Assembly (NCBI GenBank): GCA_037045435.1
Contig: JBAOID010000003.1
Span: 319,770-383,769, forward strand
DNA: 64,000 nucleotides
Origin: CBDUEF01 sp018063485
GTDB lineage: Bacteria; Pseudomonadota; Alphaproteobacteria; Rhodobacterales; Rhodobacteraceae
Direction of reading: 5' to 3'
Of the stretch, positions 35,771 to 44,302 are shown piece by piece. A program made the position numbers and the translations under genes. The notes beneath the pieces were generated by a model. That model searched no databases. It saw only the letters and a list, made by a program, of their open reading frames with translations, and was not told the DNA's origin. Positions within the stretch are counted from its first letter, which is position 1. Every line of letters begins with the position of its first letter.

Positions 35771-36643
35771 TCAGATCGCGGCTTTGCGCATTTCCTCAAG
35801 ATATATCTCCCGTAGGCGGGATACCACTTTGCCCGGTGTGCCGGTGCCAATCGCCGCGCCGTCAATCTCGACCACCGGCATCACGAAGGCAGAGGCCGAG
35901 GTGACGAAAGCCTCATCAGCCTTCTGCGCCTCGGCGATGGTGAAGGGGCGTTCTTCGACCTCCATCTGCGCCTCGGCGGCAAAGCGCAGCACGGCGGCGC
36001 GGGTGATGCCGTGCAAGATGTCATGGCCAAGCTGGCGGGTGATGATCTTGTTGCCGCGCACGATATAGGCGTTGTTCGAGGTGCCTTCGGTGATCGCACC
36101 GTCCTCGACAAACCAACTGTCATCGACGCCAGCGGCCTTGGCCATCATCTTGGCCATGGAAGGATAGAGCAGTTGCGTGGTCTTGATGTCGCGCCGTCCC
36201 CAGCGCTGATCGGGGACCGAAATCACGCGCCACCCGGTTTTCGCGGCGGGGTTTTCGGCCAGACCGGGTTTGGATTGAGTGAACAGCACCAGGGTTGGTT
36301 TGGTATCGGCAGCGGGAAAGACGAAATCGCGGTCGCCAGGATTGCCACGGGTGACTTGCAGATAGATCATGCCGTCGGTGATATCGTTGCGCGCAATCAG
36401 TTCGCGGTGAATTGCCAGCAATTCCGCATCCGTGCAGGGCGCGGCCATATCCAGTTCCGAAAGGCTGCGGCCAAGGCGGGCGCAATGGCCGGGAAAGTCG
36501 ATCAGCTTGCCTCCCAGCACCGAGGTTACCTCATAAACCGCATCGGCCATCAGGAATCCACGGTCAAAGATCGAGACCTTGGCCTCGGATTCGGGCAGAT
36601 AGTCGCCGTTCAGATAGACGATGCGTTGGGCTGGTGCGGTCAT
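35771..36643 (-). CDS. dat: D-amino acid aminotransferase (PLP fold-type IV)
   Basis: About 290 residues. Moves amino groups between D-amino acids and 2-oxo acids. Landmarks: YLNGDYLPESEAKVSIFDRG, the PLP Lys in DIKTTQLLYPSM, EDGAITEGTSNNAYIV and LHGITRAAVL. ATG at 36643 lies two bases after the stop of the dipeptide epimerase gene, so the two are one operon. Together they suggest handling of D-Glu/D-Ala from peptidoglycan turnover. Confidence 0.88.
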   Translation of the reverse strand: MTAPAQRIVYLNGDYLPESEAKVSIFDRGFLMADAVYEVTSVLGGKLIDFPGHCARLGRSLSELDMAAPCTDAELLAIHRELIARNDITDGMIYLQVTRGNPGDRDFVFPAADTKPTLVLFTQSKPGLAENPAAKTGWRVISVPDQRWGRRDIKTTQLLYPSMAKMMAKAAGVDDSWFVEDGAITEGTSNNAYIVRGNKIITRQLGHDILHGITRAAVLRFAAEAQMEVEERPFTIAEAQKADEAFVTSASAFVMPVVEIDGAAIGTGTPGKVVSRLREIYLEEMRKAAI

Positions 36644-36645
36644 GC

Positions 36646-37608
36646 TTATCCCCAAAGGTTCGGTTGTGATGGATGAACGCCTTGCGCGTCATACTGCAGC
36701 GGATGCGGGCGGTCTTGGGCCAGAAGCAACGGGCCGTCAAGATCGCAATAGGCGGCACCTTGCGCCAGCAGCACGGCGGGGGCCATGCCCAAGGACGAGC
36801 CGACCATGCAGCCCACCATCAGGCGCAGGTTCAGCCGGGCGGCTTCATTCCGGGCGCGCAGGGCTTCGGTCAGGCCGCCGGTCTTGTCGAGTTTCAGGTT
36901 CACCATGTCATATTTGCCGACCAGCGCCGCAAGGCTGGCGGCATCATGGGCGGATTCGTCGGCGCAAACCGGCAAGGGGCGGGCGATTTCGGACAGCATG
37001 TCATCGGCCCCTTGCGGCAGGGGTTGTTCCACCAATGCCACGCCAAGGCGGATCAGATGCGGGGCAAGGTCGGCGTAAATCTCGGGCGTCCAGCCCTCAT
37101 TCGCGTCGATGATCAGGGTGGCGTTGGGTGCGCCCTGGCGGACGGCCTCAAGGCGGGGCATGTCCTCGGGCGTGCCAAGTTTCACTTTAAGGATCGGGCG
37201 ATAAGCGTTTTTCGCAGCCTCAAGGCGCATCGCTTCGGGGGTGTTGAGCGACAGGGTGAAGGCCACGGGAACCGGCCTCGGTTCGGGCAGGCCCGCCAAT
37301 TGCCAGACGCGCTGGCCAGAGGCTTTCGCGGCATGATCCCAAAGCGCGCAATCGAGGGCATTGCGGGCGGCACCGGGGGGAAGGGCGGTTTGCAGCGCCT
37401 TAGGGGTGATATCCTGGGGCAGGGCTGCGATTTGGGCAGTGACGCTTTCCAGCGATTCGCCATAGCGCGCATAGGGCACACATTCACCGCGTCCGGTGCT
37501 GCCGCTGCGGGTGACGCTGACCGTCAGCACATGGGCATGGGTTTTTGATCCGCGCGAGATGGTGAAGGTTTGCGCCAGCGCGAATGTATCGGGGGTGACG
37601 GTGATCAT
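36646..37608 (-). CDS. L-Ala-D/L-Glu (dipeptide) epimerase, enolase superfamily
   Basis: About 320 residues from ATG 37608. The MLE/enolase active site is visible: catalytic Lys in LKVKLGTPE, metal ligands in IDANEGW, VEQPLP and CADES, second Lys in VNLKLDKTGGL. Dipeptide epimerases convert L-Ala-D-Glu from murein to L-Ala-L-Glu for recycling. It is paired with dat. The exact substrate is inferred from the family and neighbour. Confidence 0.85.
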   Translation of the reverse strand: MITVTPDTFALAQTFTISRGSKTHAHVLTVSVTRSGSTGRGECVPYARYGESLESVTAQIAALPQDITPKALQTALPPGAARNALDCALWDHAAKASGQRVWQLAGLPEPRPVPVAFTLSLNTPEAMRLEAAKNAYRPILKVKLGTPEDMPRLEAVRQGAPNATLIIDANEGWTPEIYADLAPHLIRLGVALVEQPLPQGADDMLSEIARPLPVCADESAHDAASLAALVGKYDMVNLKLDKTGGLTEALRARNEAARLNLRLMVGCMVGSSLGMAPAVLLAQGAAYCDLDGPLLLAQDRPHPLQYDAQGVHPSQPNLWG

Positions 37609-37799
37609 GGGCACTCGGGGTTTATGGGCGTTTGCGGTATGTTTGACTGATTGGGGCGTATGTGGAAAGGGTGGATAGCGCAGCAGAAGGGATTGCGGCG
37701 GTGCGGCGGAAATGCTGCGGTCGCGAATTGCTCTTGCGATCTGACGCGCAATAATCTAACCAAGACCTGACAGATTTCGAAACATCCTTGCGAGGCCAT

Positions 37800-38759
37800 A
37801 TGTCTTTCCGCTTGCAACCCCTGCCGCCCGCCCGCCCGAATCGTTGCCAGCTTTTTGGCCCTGGCTCGCGTCCTGCACTGTTTGAAAAGATGGCGGCATC
37901 GGCGGCAGATGTCATCAACCTTGATCTGGAGGATTCGGTTGCGCCCGGCGACAAGGATCAGGCGCGGGCGAATATCATCGAAGCGATTTCGGCAGTTGAT
38001 TGGGGCAAGAAGTGGCTTTCAGTACGGATCAATGGGTTGGATTCGCCCTATTGGTATCGCGATGTTGTTGATCTGCTGGAGCAATGCGGCGACCGCCTTG
38101 ATCAGATCATGATCCCGAAAGTGGGCTGTGCGGCGGATGTTTACGCTGTGGACGCGTTGGTGACAGCGATTGAGCGCGCCAAGGGGCGTAAAAAGCCGAT
38201 TGCTTTTGAAGTGATCATCGAATCGGCAGCGGGCATTGCGCATGTCGAGGAGATCGCGGCCTCCAGCCCCCGTTTGCAGGCGATGAGCCTTGGGGCTGCG
38301 GATTTTGCGGCCAGCATGGGGATGCAGACCACCGGCATAGGGGGCACGCAGGAAAATTACTACATGCTGCGCGAGGGGGTGAAGCATTGGGCGGACCCCT
38401 GGCACTGGGCGCAGGCGGCGATTGTGGCGGCCTGCCGGACGCATGGTATCTTGCCCGTTGACGGGCCATTTGGCGATTTCTCTGATGATGAGGGGTTTCG
38501 CGCACAGGCGATGCGCTCGGCCACGCTGGGAATGGTGGGCAAATGGGCCATTCATCCCAAGCAGATCGCGCTGGCCAATCAGGTGTTTACGCCGTCTGAG
38601 GCTGCCGTGAGCGAAGCGCGAGAGATCTTGGCCGCTATGGAGCAGGCCAAGGCGCGCGGTGAGGGGGCCACGGTGTACAAGGGGCGCCTGGTCGATATTG
38701 CTTCGATCAAACAGGCCGAAGTGATCGTGAAACAGGCGGAAATGATCGCCTCGGCCTGA
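37800..38759 (+). CDS. mcl1: L-malyl-CoA / beta-methylmalyl-CoA lyase
   Basis: 319 residues. HpcH/HpaI/CitE aldolase fold with VINLDLEDSVAPGD, VRINGLDSPYWYRD, EVIIESAAGIAHVEEI and GIGGTQENYYML. The sequence is very close to the Rhodobacter Mcl1 I remember, which cleaves malyl-CoA to acetyl-CoA and glyoxylate and beta-methylmalyl-CoA to propionyl-CoA and glyoxylate in the ethylmalonyl-CoA pathway. Start at 37800 with GAGG upstream. The 185-base region before it, shared with the divergent epimerase gene, should hold both promoters. Confidence 0.94.
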   Translation: MSFRLQPLPPARPNRCQLFGPGSRPALFEKMAASAADVINLDLEDSVAPGDKDQARANIIEAISAVDWGKKWLSVRINGLDSPYWYRDVVDLLEQCGDRLDQIMIPKVGCAADVYAVDALVTAIERAKGRKKPIAFEVIIESAAGIAHVEEIAASSPRLQAMSLGAADFAASMGMQTTGIGGTQENYYMLREGVKHWADPWHWAQAAIVAACRTHGILPVDGPFGDFSDDEGFRAQAMRSATLGMVGKWAIHPKQIALANQVFTPSEAAVSEAREILAAMEQAKARGEGATVYKGRLVDIASIKQAEVIVKQAEMIASA

Positions 38760-39054
38760 CAATGGCCGCAGAAGAATCGCGTTGACAGCGTCAGCCTTGG
38801 GTTGCAAATCTGACGCGACGGAAGGCGCGGCTTTCCACGATATACCCGAGCGGCAAAAGGCGGGGAGGCCCGGAACCGCGATCAGGGGAGGAGGCGCGCC
38901 TCGTGGGAAACTGCGGGGCGTCGCTGTTTCAAACCAGCGCGATAGCTGGCCATATGAGTGTGGCCGCCCACAGCGGGCAAGTCAAAAGCAACAAGCCGAG
39001 TTGCACATTCAAGTCGTGAAGGCCATAAAGGGGCCTTGTCGGATGGAGTGCCTG
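38760..39054 (+). promoter_or_regulatory. Long structured leader upstream of accA
   Basis: 295 bases separate mcl1 and accA. A TTGACA string occurs at 38782. Further on, several small hairpins are seen: CCAGC/GCTGG (38934-38949), CCGC/GCGG around 38963-38975, and AAGGCC/GGCCTT (39019-39037) ending 12 bases before the accA ribosome site. The stretch is also open in the accA frame but its translation is unlike any AccA. A regulatory leader or small RNA is possible; I match no known riboswitch. Confidence 0.4.
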
Positions 39055-40012
39055 ATGAACTATCTGGAATTCGAAAAGCCTTTGGCCGAGATCGAGGGCA
39101 AGGCGGAAGAATTGCGCGCAATGGCGCGCAGCAACACCGGGATGGACGTTACCAAAGAGGCAGAGGCGCTGGATCGCAAGGCCGAAATTCTGCTGCGTGA
39201 TCTCTACAAAGGGTTGACGGCCTGGCAGAAATGTCAGGTGGCGCGGCATCCTGATCGCCCGCATACCAAGGATTACATTGACGCGCTGTTCACCGATTAC
39301 ACGTCCCTTGCCGGGGATCGCGGCTTTGCCGATGATCATGCGGTCATGGGCGGGTTGGCGCGGTTCAATGACATGCCGGTCATGGTTATTGGCCAGGAAA
39401 AAGGCAATGATACCAAATCCCGAATTGAACGGAATTTCGGGATGGCGCGGCCCGAAGGCTATCGCAAGGCGGTGCGGCTGATGGATATGGCCGACCGGTT
39501 CCGCCTGCCGGTGGTGATGCTGGTCGATACCCCTGGTGCCTATCCGGGCAAGGGGGCCGAAGAGCGTGGCCAGGCAGAGGCGATTGCGCGGTCTACCGAG
39601 AAATGTCTGGCCATCGGCGTGCCTCTGGTGGCGGTTGTGGTGGGCGAAGGTGGCTCGGGTGGCGCCGTGGCCTTTGCCACCGCCAACCGCGTGGCGATGT
39701 TGGAACATTCGGTATATTCAGTGATCACGCCGGAGGGTTGTGCTTCGATCCTGTGGAAAGACGCCGAGAAGATGCGTGAAGCAGCGGAAGCCTTGCGCTT
39801 GACGGCGGGCGATCTGCAAAAGCTGGGGATCATCGACCGGATCATCAGCGAGCCGGTGGGGGGCGCAACGGGGGCGCCAAGCCACGATTGATGCCGTCGG
39901 CAAGGCGATCGAGGCTATGCTGAAGGAGTTGACAGGCAAGAAACCCGAGGCACTGATCAAGGATCGCCGCCAGAAATATCTGAATATGGGTGCCAAGGGT
40001 TTGGCCGCCTGA
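39055..40012 (+). CDS. accA: Acetyl-CoA carboxylase carboxyltransferase subunit alpha, one +1 frameshift
   Basis: AccA with AccD transfers the carboxyl group from biotin to acetyl-CoA for fatty-acid synthesis. Frame one gives MNYLEFEKPLAEIEGK, GEGGSGGAVAFATANR, EGCASILWKDAEK and LGIIDRIISEPVGGA, then hits a stop at 39889. The missing tail (ATIDAVGKAIEAML, LIKDRRQKYLNMGAKGLAA) follows one base over; the break lies between about 39866 and 39878. Full length is 3n+1 with 318 residues, the family size. As accA is essential, an extra base call is likely. ATG 39055 has GGAG upstream. Confidence 0.92.
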
Positions 40013-40091
40013 GCTTTTGAACATCGGCTCTGTGGGCTGTCTTTGGCTATGCCCGGTGAGCGGCAAAAGGGCCTAGACGCCAGAGAATGGG

Positions 40092-40661
40092 ATGGGTGCC
40101 ATGACAAGCGTGATTGCGGGCGATTGGCCGGCACGGGCGCGCCGCAAGTGGATCGCAACGGGCACGAAGGCGCTGGCCGTTGTCTGGCTCTTTTTTGCGC
40201 CGGGGCTGGCTCATGCCGATCCCACGTTACGCGGCCGCGTGGTGACGTTTTCGGTTCTGGCCTATGATGATCCCGCCCATCCTATGTATCAGGGCAAGGG
40301 CCTGACGGTTCAGGTGGGTGATGGTGTCGAATTCGGGTTGGGGCAAGAAGGGCCACAAAACGGGATTGATGTGGCGCCAGTGCGGGTGGACATTGGCCCC
40401 AGCCGGATTGAAGTGAGCGCCCTTGCACCCGAGACTTGGCTTCTGAGCGCGGCGTTCAACGGCTATGTCCTTGCATTTGAAACCGAATGTGCGCTGTTTG
40501 AACAGGCCGCAGTTGATCGCGACTTCAGCACTTTGCAACTGGCCCCGGATGCAATCAGCACCAAGGGCGGCAAATTGTTCATAAACGTCGAAGGGCTGCA
40601 TTATACGGCGGAAAGCCGCTTTGCGATTGATCTGCAAGTGGCAGATTGCCCGCTGTCATGA
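40092..40661 (+). CDS. Exported protein of unknown function
   Basis: About 189 residues. A basic N-terminus (RARRK) and hydrophobic run (ALAVVWLFFAPGLAHA) form a signal peptide with cleavage after AHA. The mature part looks like an all-beta domain with LSAAFNGYVLAFETEC. I do not recognise a family. The start is uncertain between 40092 and 40101. Confidence 0.55.
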   Translation: MGAMTSVIAGDWPARARRKWIATGTKALAVVWLFFAPGLAHADPTLRGRVVTFSVLAYDDPAHPMYQGKGLTVQVGDGVEFGLGQEGPQNGIDVAPVRVDIGPSRIEVSALAPETWLLSAAFNGYVLAFETECALFEQAAVDRDFSTLQLAPDAISTKGGKLFINVEGLHYTAESRFAIDLQVADCPLS

Positions 40662-40706
40662 GGGCTCGATCCGGCTTAGACCGGCGCAAATGTCAAAACG
40701 ATGCAG

Positions 40707-41033
40707 TTATTTGCCTTTTGGTTGCTTCGGCTTGGGAGACGGCAGGTCGGTGGCCACGGCGCGCAGGATGCGGGCGACGAAATCAGGATCATCCAAAGCC
40801 TCGGACAGGATCAGATAGGGTTTTGAGCCTGGATAGGCCTCGCCTTCCTCACCATCGGGAAGCAGGGCGCGCGAGGCGGGGGTGATCTTGAGGAAAAACG
40901 TGTCGTCGCAGACAAAGCCCACAACCTTGCCATCAAGATAGACGGCATATTCGCCGAACATCTTGCCAAAGCGCAGGGGAAGGGCGCAAAGCGTATCGGT
41001 CAGATGCGCGATGGTGGCCGCAGAGGTCGCCAT
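40707..41033 (-). CDS. TfoX/Sxy N-terminal domain protein
   Basis: 108 residues: LRFGKMFGEYAVYLDGKVVG, FVCDDTFFLKIT, YPGSKPYLILSEALDDPDF, matching the TfoX_N domain alone. In gammaproteobacteria full-length Sxy controls competence; the short alphaproteobacterial forms have no proven role. Its ATG overlaps the plsC stop by one base, so it is the last gene of the ftsE-ftsX-plsC-tfoX run. Confidence 0.85.
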   Translation of the reverse strand: MATSAATIAHLTDTLCALPLRFGKMFGEYAVYLDGKVVGFVCDDTFFLKITPASRALLPDGEEGEAYPGSKPYLILSEALDDPDFVARILRAVATDLPSPKPKQPKGK

Positions 41034-41761
41034 CAGCCCTTGAATCCCGCTTCGGCCAACAAGGCAGTGGACGAGGCTTCAATCCGCGCCTCAAGTTCGG
41101 CCATGAAAGCACTATTGGACAGTCCGGCGGGAATGGCGGGCAGGAACTCTACCACCGCAACGCCCGGTTTGCGCAGAATCGCGCGCTTGGGCCAGAACAG
41201 GCCCACATTCGCCCCGATCGGCACACAGGGCTGGTTCAACTGGCGGTAAAGCGCGGCAGTCCCCTTCTTGTAGGGCCTGATCTCACCTGGGGCCACCCTT
41301 GTGCCTTGGGGATAGATGATCAACTGACCAGGCTTCACGGTTCCTGCTGCGAGGTCGGCCATCATCTTGGTGATTGCCGGGCCACGCTTGCCACGGTTGA
41401 CCGGAATGCAGCCGATGCGCAGAGCATACCAGCCAAGGAAAGGGGCAAAGCGCAACTCGGCCTTCATGATGAATCTTGCCCGCGGCAGGGCGTTGAAGAT
41501 GATCAGGATATCAAGAAAGCTCTGGTGCTTGGGTGCAATCAGCACTTCACCTGAGGGGACGGTGCCGCGCACTTCGCTGCGGGTGCCGCACAGGATACGC
41601 AGGGAAAACAGCACCCAGCGACAAAAGGCCTTGCAGGCGGCCAGTGCGCCATCTTGGGTGATCAGCGCATAGGGAAAGTAGAGAATCGCGATGACGGCCA
41701 GCGCCAGATACATCTGGGCGATGAAGATCAGCGACAGCAGCCAGCGGAGCGGGTTGGGCAT
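41033..41761 (-). CDS. plsC: 1-acyl-sn-glycerol-3-phosphate acyltransferase
   Basis: 242 residues, N-terminal membrane helix (LLSLIFIAQMYLALAVIAIL). The acyltransferase box HQSFLD (H-x4-D) lies near residue 78, the glycerol-phosphate motif YPQGTR near 150, and PCVPIGANVG near 175. Makes phosphatidic acid from lysophosphatidic acid. TGATG overlap with the ftsX stop. Confidence 0.9.
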   Translation of the reverse strand: MPNPLRWLLSLIFIAQMYLALAVIAILYFPYALITQDGALAACKAFCRWVLFSLRILCGTRSEVRGTVPSGEVLIAPKHQSFLDILIIFNALPRARFIMKAELRFAPFLGWYALRIGCIPVNRGKRGPAITKMMADLAAGTVKPGQLIIYPQGTRVAPGEIRPYKKGTAALYRQLNQPCVPIGANVGLFWPKRAILRKPGVAVVEFLPAIPAGLSNSAFMAELEARIEASSTALLAEAGFKG

Positions 41762-42654
41762 CAGGTAAGTTCTTTCAGTTTGCGCAGGGCGGCGATTTGT
41801 GTGGCGAGAAAGGCGACCAGACCAGCCAGTGGCGGCATAAGGAGCGGCAAGAGCCAGCTTGCGCCGGTAAAGCCAAGTCCGGTGAGGAAACCGCCCGCCG
41901 CATCGGCAGAGGGCAGGAAAGCTATGCCGATCATGGCAAGAGCGGTGCCAATGGCAGCGCCAGTGATGGCGCGCAGGGTAAAGCGGCGCACGAAAGCGCG
42001 GGCAATATAGGTGTCGCGCGCGCCCACAAGCCGCAGCACTTCGATCACCTGAGAGTTGGCGGCCAGGGCGGATTGCGCGGCCAGGGTGATCATCGCGGCG
42101 GTGGCGGTGGCGATAAGGCAGATCGAGAGCACCCCCAGCAGGCGCAAGCGGGATGCGGCCACGGCCAGTGGCCGGCGCCAGCGGGTGTGATCATCCAGAA
42201 CCGCACCGGGGGCCTCGGCGGCGAGGCGGGCGCGCAGGCCGGTGGCATCATAGCCATCGCCGGTTTCCGTCAACTCGATCAACCGGGGCAGCGGCAGCGC
42301 ATCGACTGGCAGGTCCGGGCCGAACCAGGGCTCCAGCAGCACGCGCTGTTCTTCATCGGTCAGGGCGCGGGCCGAGCCGATGCCCGGGGTGGTGGCAAGC
42401 AGGTCCAGCACGGCTTTGGTTTGGCGATCAATCTGGTCTTGGGGGGCGGAGAGCCGCACGGTGGCGGTGCGCTCCAGCGCATCCGACCAGCGGTTTGCAA
42501 GGCGGCCAGAGGCAAGTGACAGTGCAAGGGCAAATACCGCCAGAAACGCCATGGCCCCGGCGGTGAAGCTGGTCAGCCGGGCGGTATGGCCCGCAGGCGG
42601 AACGACCCGATCCGAATGACTGTCAACGGCGAAAAGCGCAGAGAGTTTGTTCAC
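41761..42654 (-). CDS. ftsX: Cell division protein FtsX
   Basis: About 297 residues from a GTG at 42654 that overlaps the ftsE stop as GTGA. Four transmembrane helices: one at residues 30-50, then three in the last 130 residues (LGVLSICLIATATAAMITLA; ITGAAIGTALAMIGIAFL; WLLPLLMPPLAGLVAFLA). The extracellular domain between helix 1 and 2 (residues 55-160) is where FtsX contacts hydrolase activators. Forms an ABC-like complex with FtsE that controls septal peptidoglycan hydrolysis. Confidence 0.88.
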   Translation of the reverse strand: MNKLSALFAVDSHSDRVVPPAGHTARLTSFTAGAMAFLAVFALALSLASGRLANRWSDALERTATVRLSAPQDQIDRQTKAVLDLLATTPGIGSARALTDEEQRVLLEPWFGPDLPVDALPLPRLIELTETGDGYDATGLRARLAAEAPGAVLDDHTRWRRPLAVAASRLRLLGVLSICLIATATAAMITLAAQSALAANSQVIEVLRLVGARDTYIARAFVRRFTLRAITGAAIGTALAMIGIAFLPSADAAGGFLTGLGFTGASWLLPLLMPPLAGLVAFLATQIAALRKLKELT

Positions 42655-43325
42655 AGGTCGGCCCCCGCAAGTTGGATACGCCGCTTTGAGATGCGCAGCA
42701 CGCGGGCCGCCAATTGCGATTTGGCCTGTCGGATCAGGTTCAGGTCGTGGGTGGCGATCAAGATGGTCTTGCCCATGCGGTTCAACTCGACCAGCAGGGT
42801 CAGCAGTCGCAGCGACATTTCCCAATCAAGGTTGCCGGTTGGCTCATCGGCCAAGATCACATCCGGCCCCATGATTACCGCGCGCGCAACGGCGGCGCGT
42901 TGACGCTCGCCTCCCGAGAGCTGGGGCGGCAGGGCATCGGCAAGATTGCCAAGGCCCACCCATCCCAAAAGGTCGGTCAGGTCGCGGGCCTCGGACTGAC
43001 GGCCGGCCACGGTGAGCGGCAGGGTGACGTTGGCGGCAAGCGGCAGATGATCGAGAAATTGCACGTTTTGATGCACCACCCCGATGCGGCGGCGGGTAAG
43101 GGCGACATCATCGCGCGACAGGCTGCGTACTTCGCGGTCAAACAGGGTGATGCGGCCGGCAGAGGGCAAAAGCTCGGCATAGCAGAGTTTCAGGAATGTG
43201 GACTTGCCCGCGCCGGACGGTCCGGTCAAAAAGTGGAATGATCCCGGCGCAAGGCGCAAGGTTATGTCGGACAGCAATTCGCCCCCGCCGTAGCTGTAGG
43301 CGACGTTTTCGAAGGAAATCACCAA
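42651..43325 (-). CDS. ftsE: Cell division ATP-binding protein FtsE
   Basis: 224 residues. Walker A GPSGAGKSTFL, signature LSGGERQRAAVARAV, Walker B VILADEPTGNLD, switch His ILIATHDL. Begins ISFENVAYSYGGGE as in FtsE. First gene of the ftsE-ftsX-plsC-tfoX cluster; diverges from the zinc-ribbon gene across 160 bases. Confidence 0.92.
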   Translation of the reverse strand: MVISFENVAYSYGGGELLSDITLRLAPGSFHFLTGPSGAGKSTFLKLCYAELLPSAGRITLFDREVRSLSRDDVALTRRRIGVVHQNVQFLDHLPLAANVTLPLTVAGRQSEARDLTDLLGWVGLGNLADALPPQLSGGERQRAAVARAVIMGPDVILADEPTGNLDWEMSLRLLTLLVELNRMGKTILIATHDLNLIRQAKSQLAARVLRISKRRIQLAGADL

Positions 43326-43485
43326 ATCTGTCCTTTGCCCGGCCCTTTTGCTGCGACAACATTGCCCAAGGACGGGCCGAGTTCAATCACTCCCGTTGGT
43401 TGCCGCGTCACAAACCCTTGGAGATGGTGCATATCGTTGCTACAACAACTACAATGACAGGGATCAAGGCACGGGGCGGTGAGAA

Positions 43486-44284
43486 ATGCGGCTGGTTTGC
43501 CCAAATTGCGATGCAGAATATGAGGTCGATGCCTCGGTGATCCCTTTGACGGGGCGAGATGTTCAATGTTCCAATTGCGGCCACACCTGGTTTCAGAAGG
43601 CCCCGGAGGTGGAAGCGGCCGAGGCGGCCGAAGCGGCGTTGTTTGATCCAGCCCCCCCGATTGTCCGACCAGAACCAATGCAGCCCGAGCGAATGCAGTC
43701 CGAGCCGCCCGCCGAGCGGCCCGCCCGAGCCGCAACCGGCACCGGCGCGTCGCGGAATTGATGAGAGCGTGCTTGCCGTGCTGCGTGAGGAAGCCGAACG
43801 CGAAGCCTTGGCGCGCAAGGCCGAACCGCCGGTGGTCGAGGTTCAGTCTGATCTGGGCCTGCGCCAGATCGAAGGCGGGGCGCTTGCGGCGCGGGTGGCG
43901 CAGATGAAAAGCGAAGAGGCAGAGCCAACGCCCACAACGGATGCGCCGCGAGTGCATACCCGCAAGCAGATGCTGCCCGAGATTGAAGAAATCAATTCAA
44001 CCCTGCGGGCCAGCACCGAACGGCGCAGCGGTCAGGCTGCCGGGGTGGCCGAGACGCTGAGCAACGGCTCACGCGAGCGGGCAGGGTTTCGCAGCGGCTT
44101 TGTAATGATGATCGTTTTGGCGGTTGTGTTGGTGCTTGTCTACGTCATGGCCCCAAAGTTGGTCGAGCAAATCCCCGGTGCAGCACCTGCCCTGAACACC
44201 TATGTTGCCGCCGTGGAAGCTGCCCGCTCCTGGGTGAATGGGCTTATGAAAGCTGCTATTGGCGCGATGCGCGGAACGGGCTGA
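43486..44284 (+). CDS. MJ0042-type zinc-ribbon membrane protein, one +1 frameshift
   Basis: The N-terminus is a canonical zinc ribbon (MRLVCPNCDAEYEVD, VQCSNCGHTWFQ). Then comes a Glu/Pro-rich linker, where the first frame ends at 43761 (ATGTGASRN). One base over, the protein continues PPEPQPAPARRGIDESVLAV, a helical stretch, a transmembrane helix (GFVMMIVLAVVLVLVYVMA) and a short tail. The break lies between about 43700 and 43750. Full length is 3n+1 (265 residues). Proteins of this design are common in alphaproteobacteria; the role is unknown. Confidence 0.82.
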
Positions 44285-44302
44285 AGCCGTCGCCTCAGAG
44301 TT

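Noticed and set aside
38782..39054. In-frame N-terminal extension of AccA by 91 codons.
   Set aside because: AccA proteins start at MNYLEFEKP; the extension has no family match and the ATG at 39055 has a good ribosome site.
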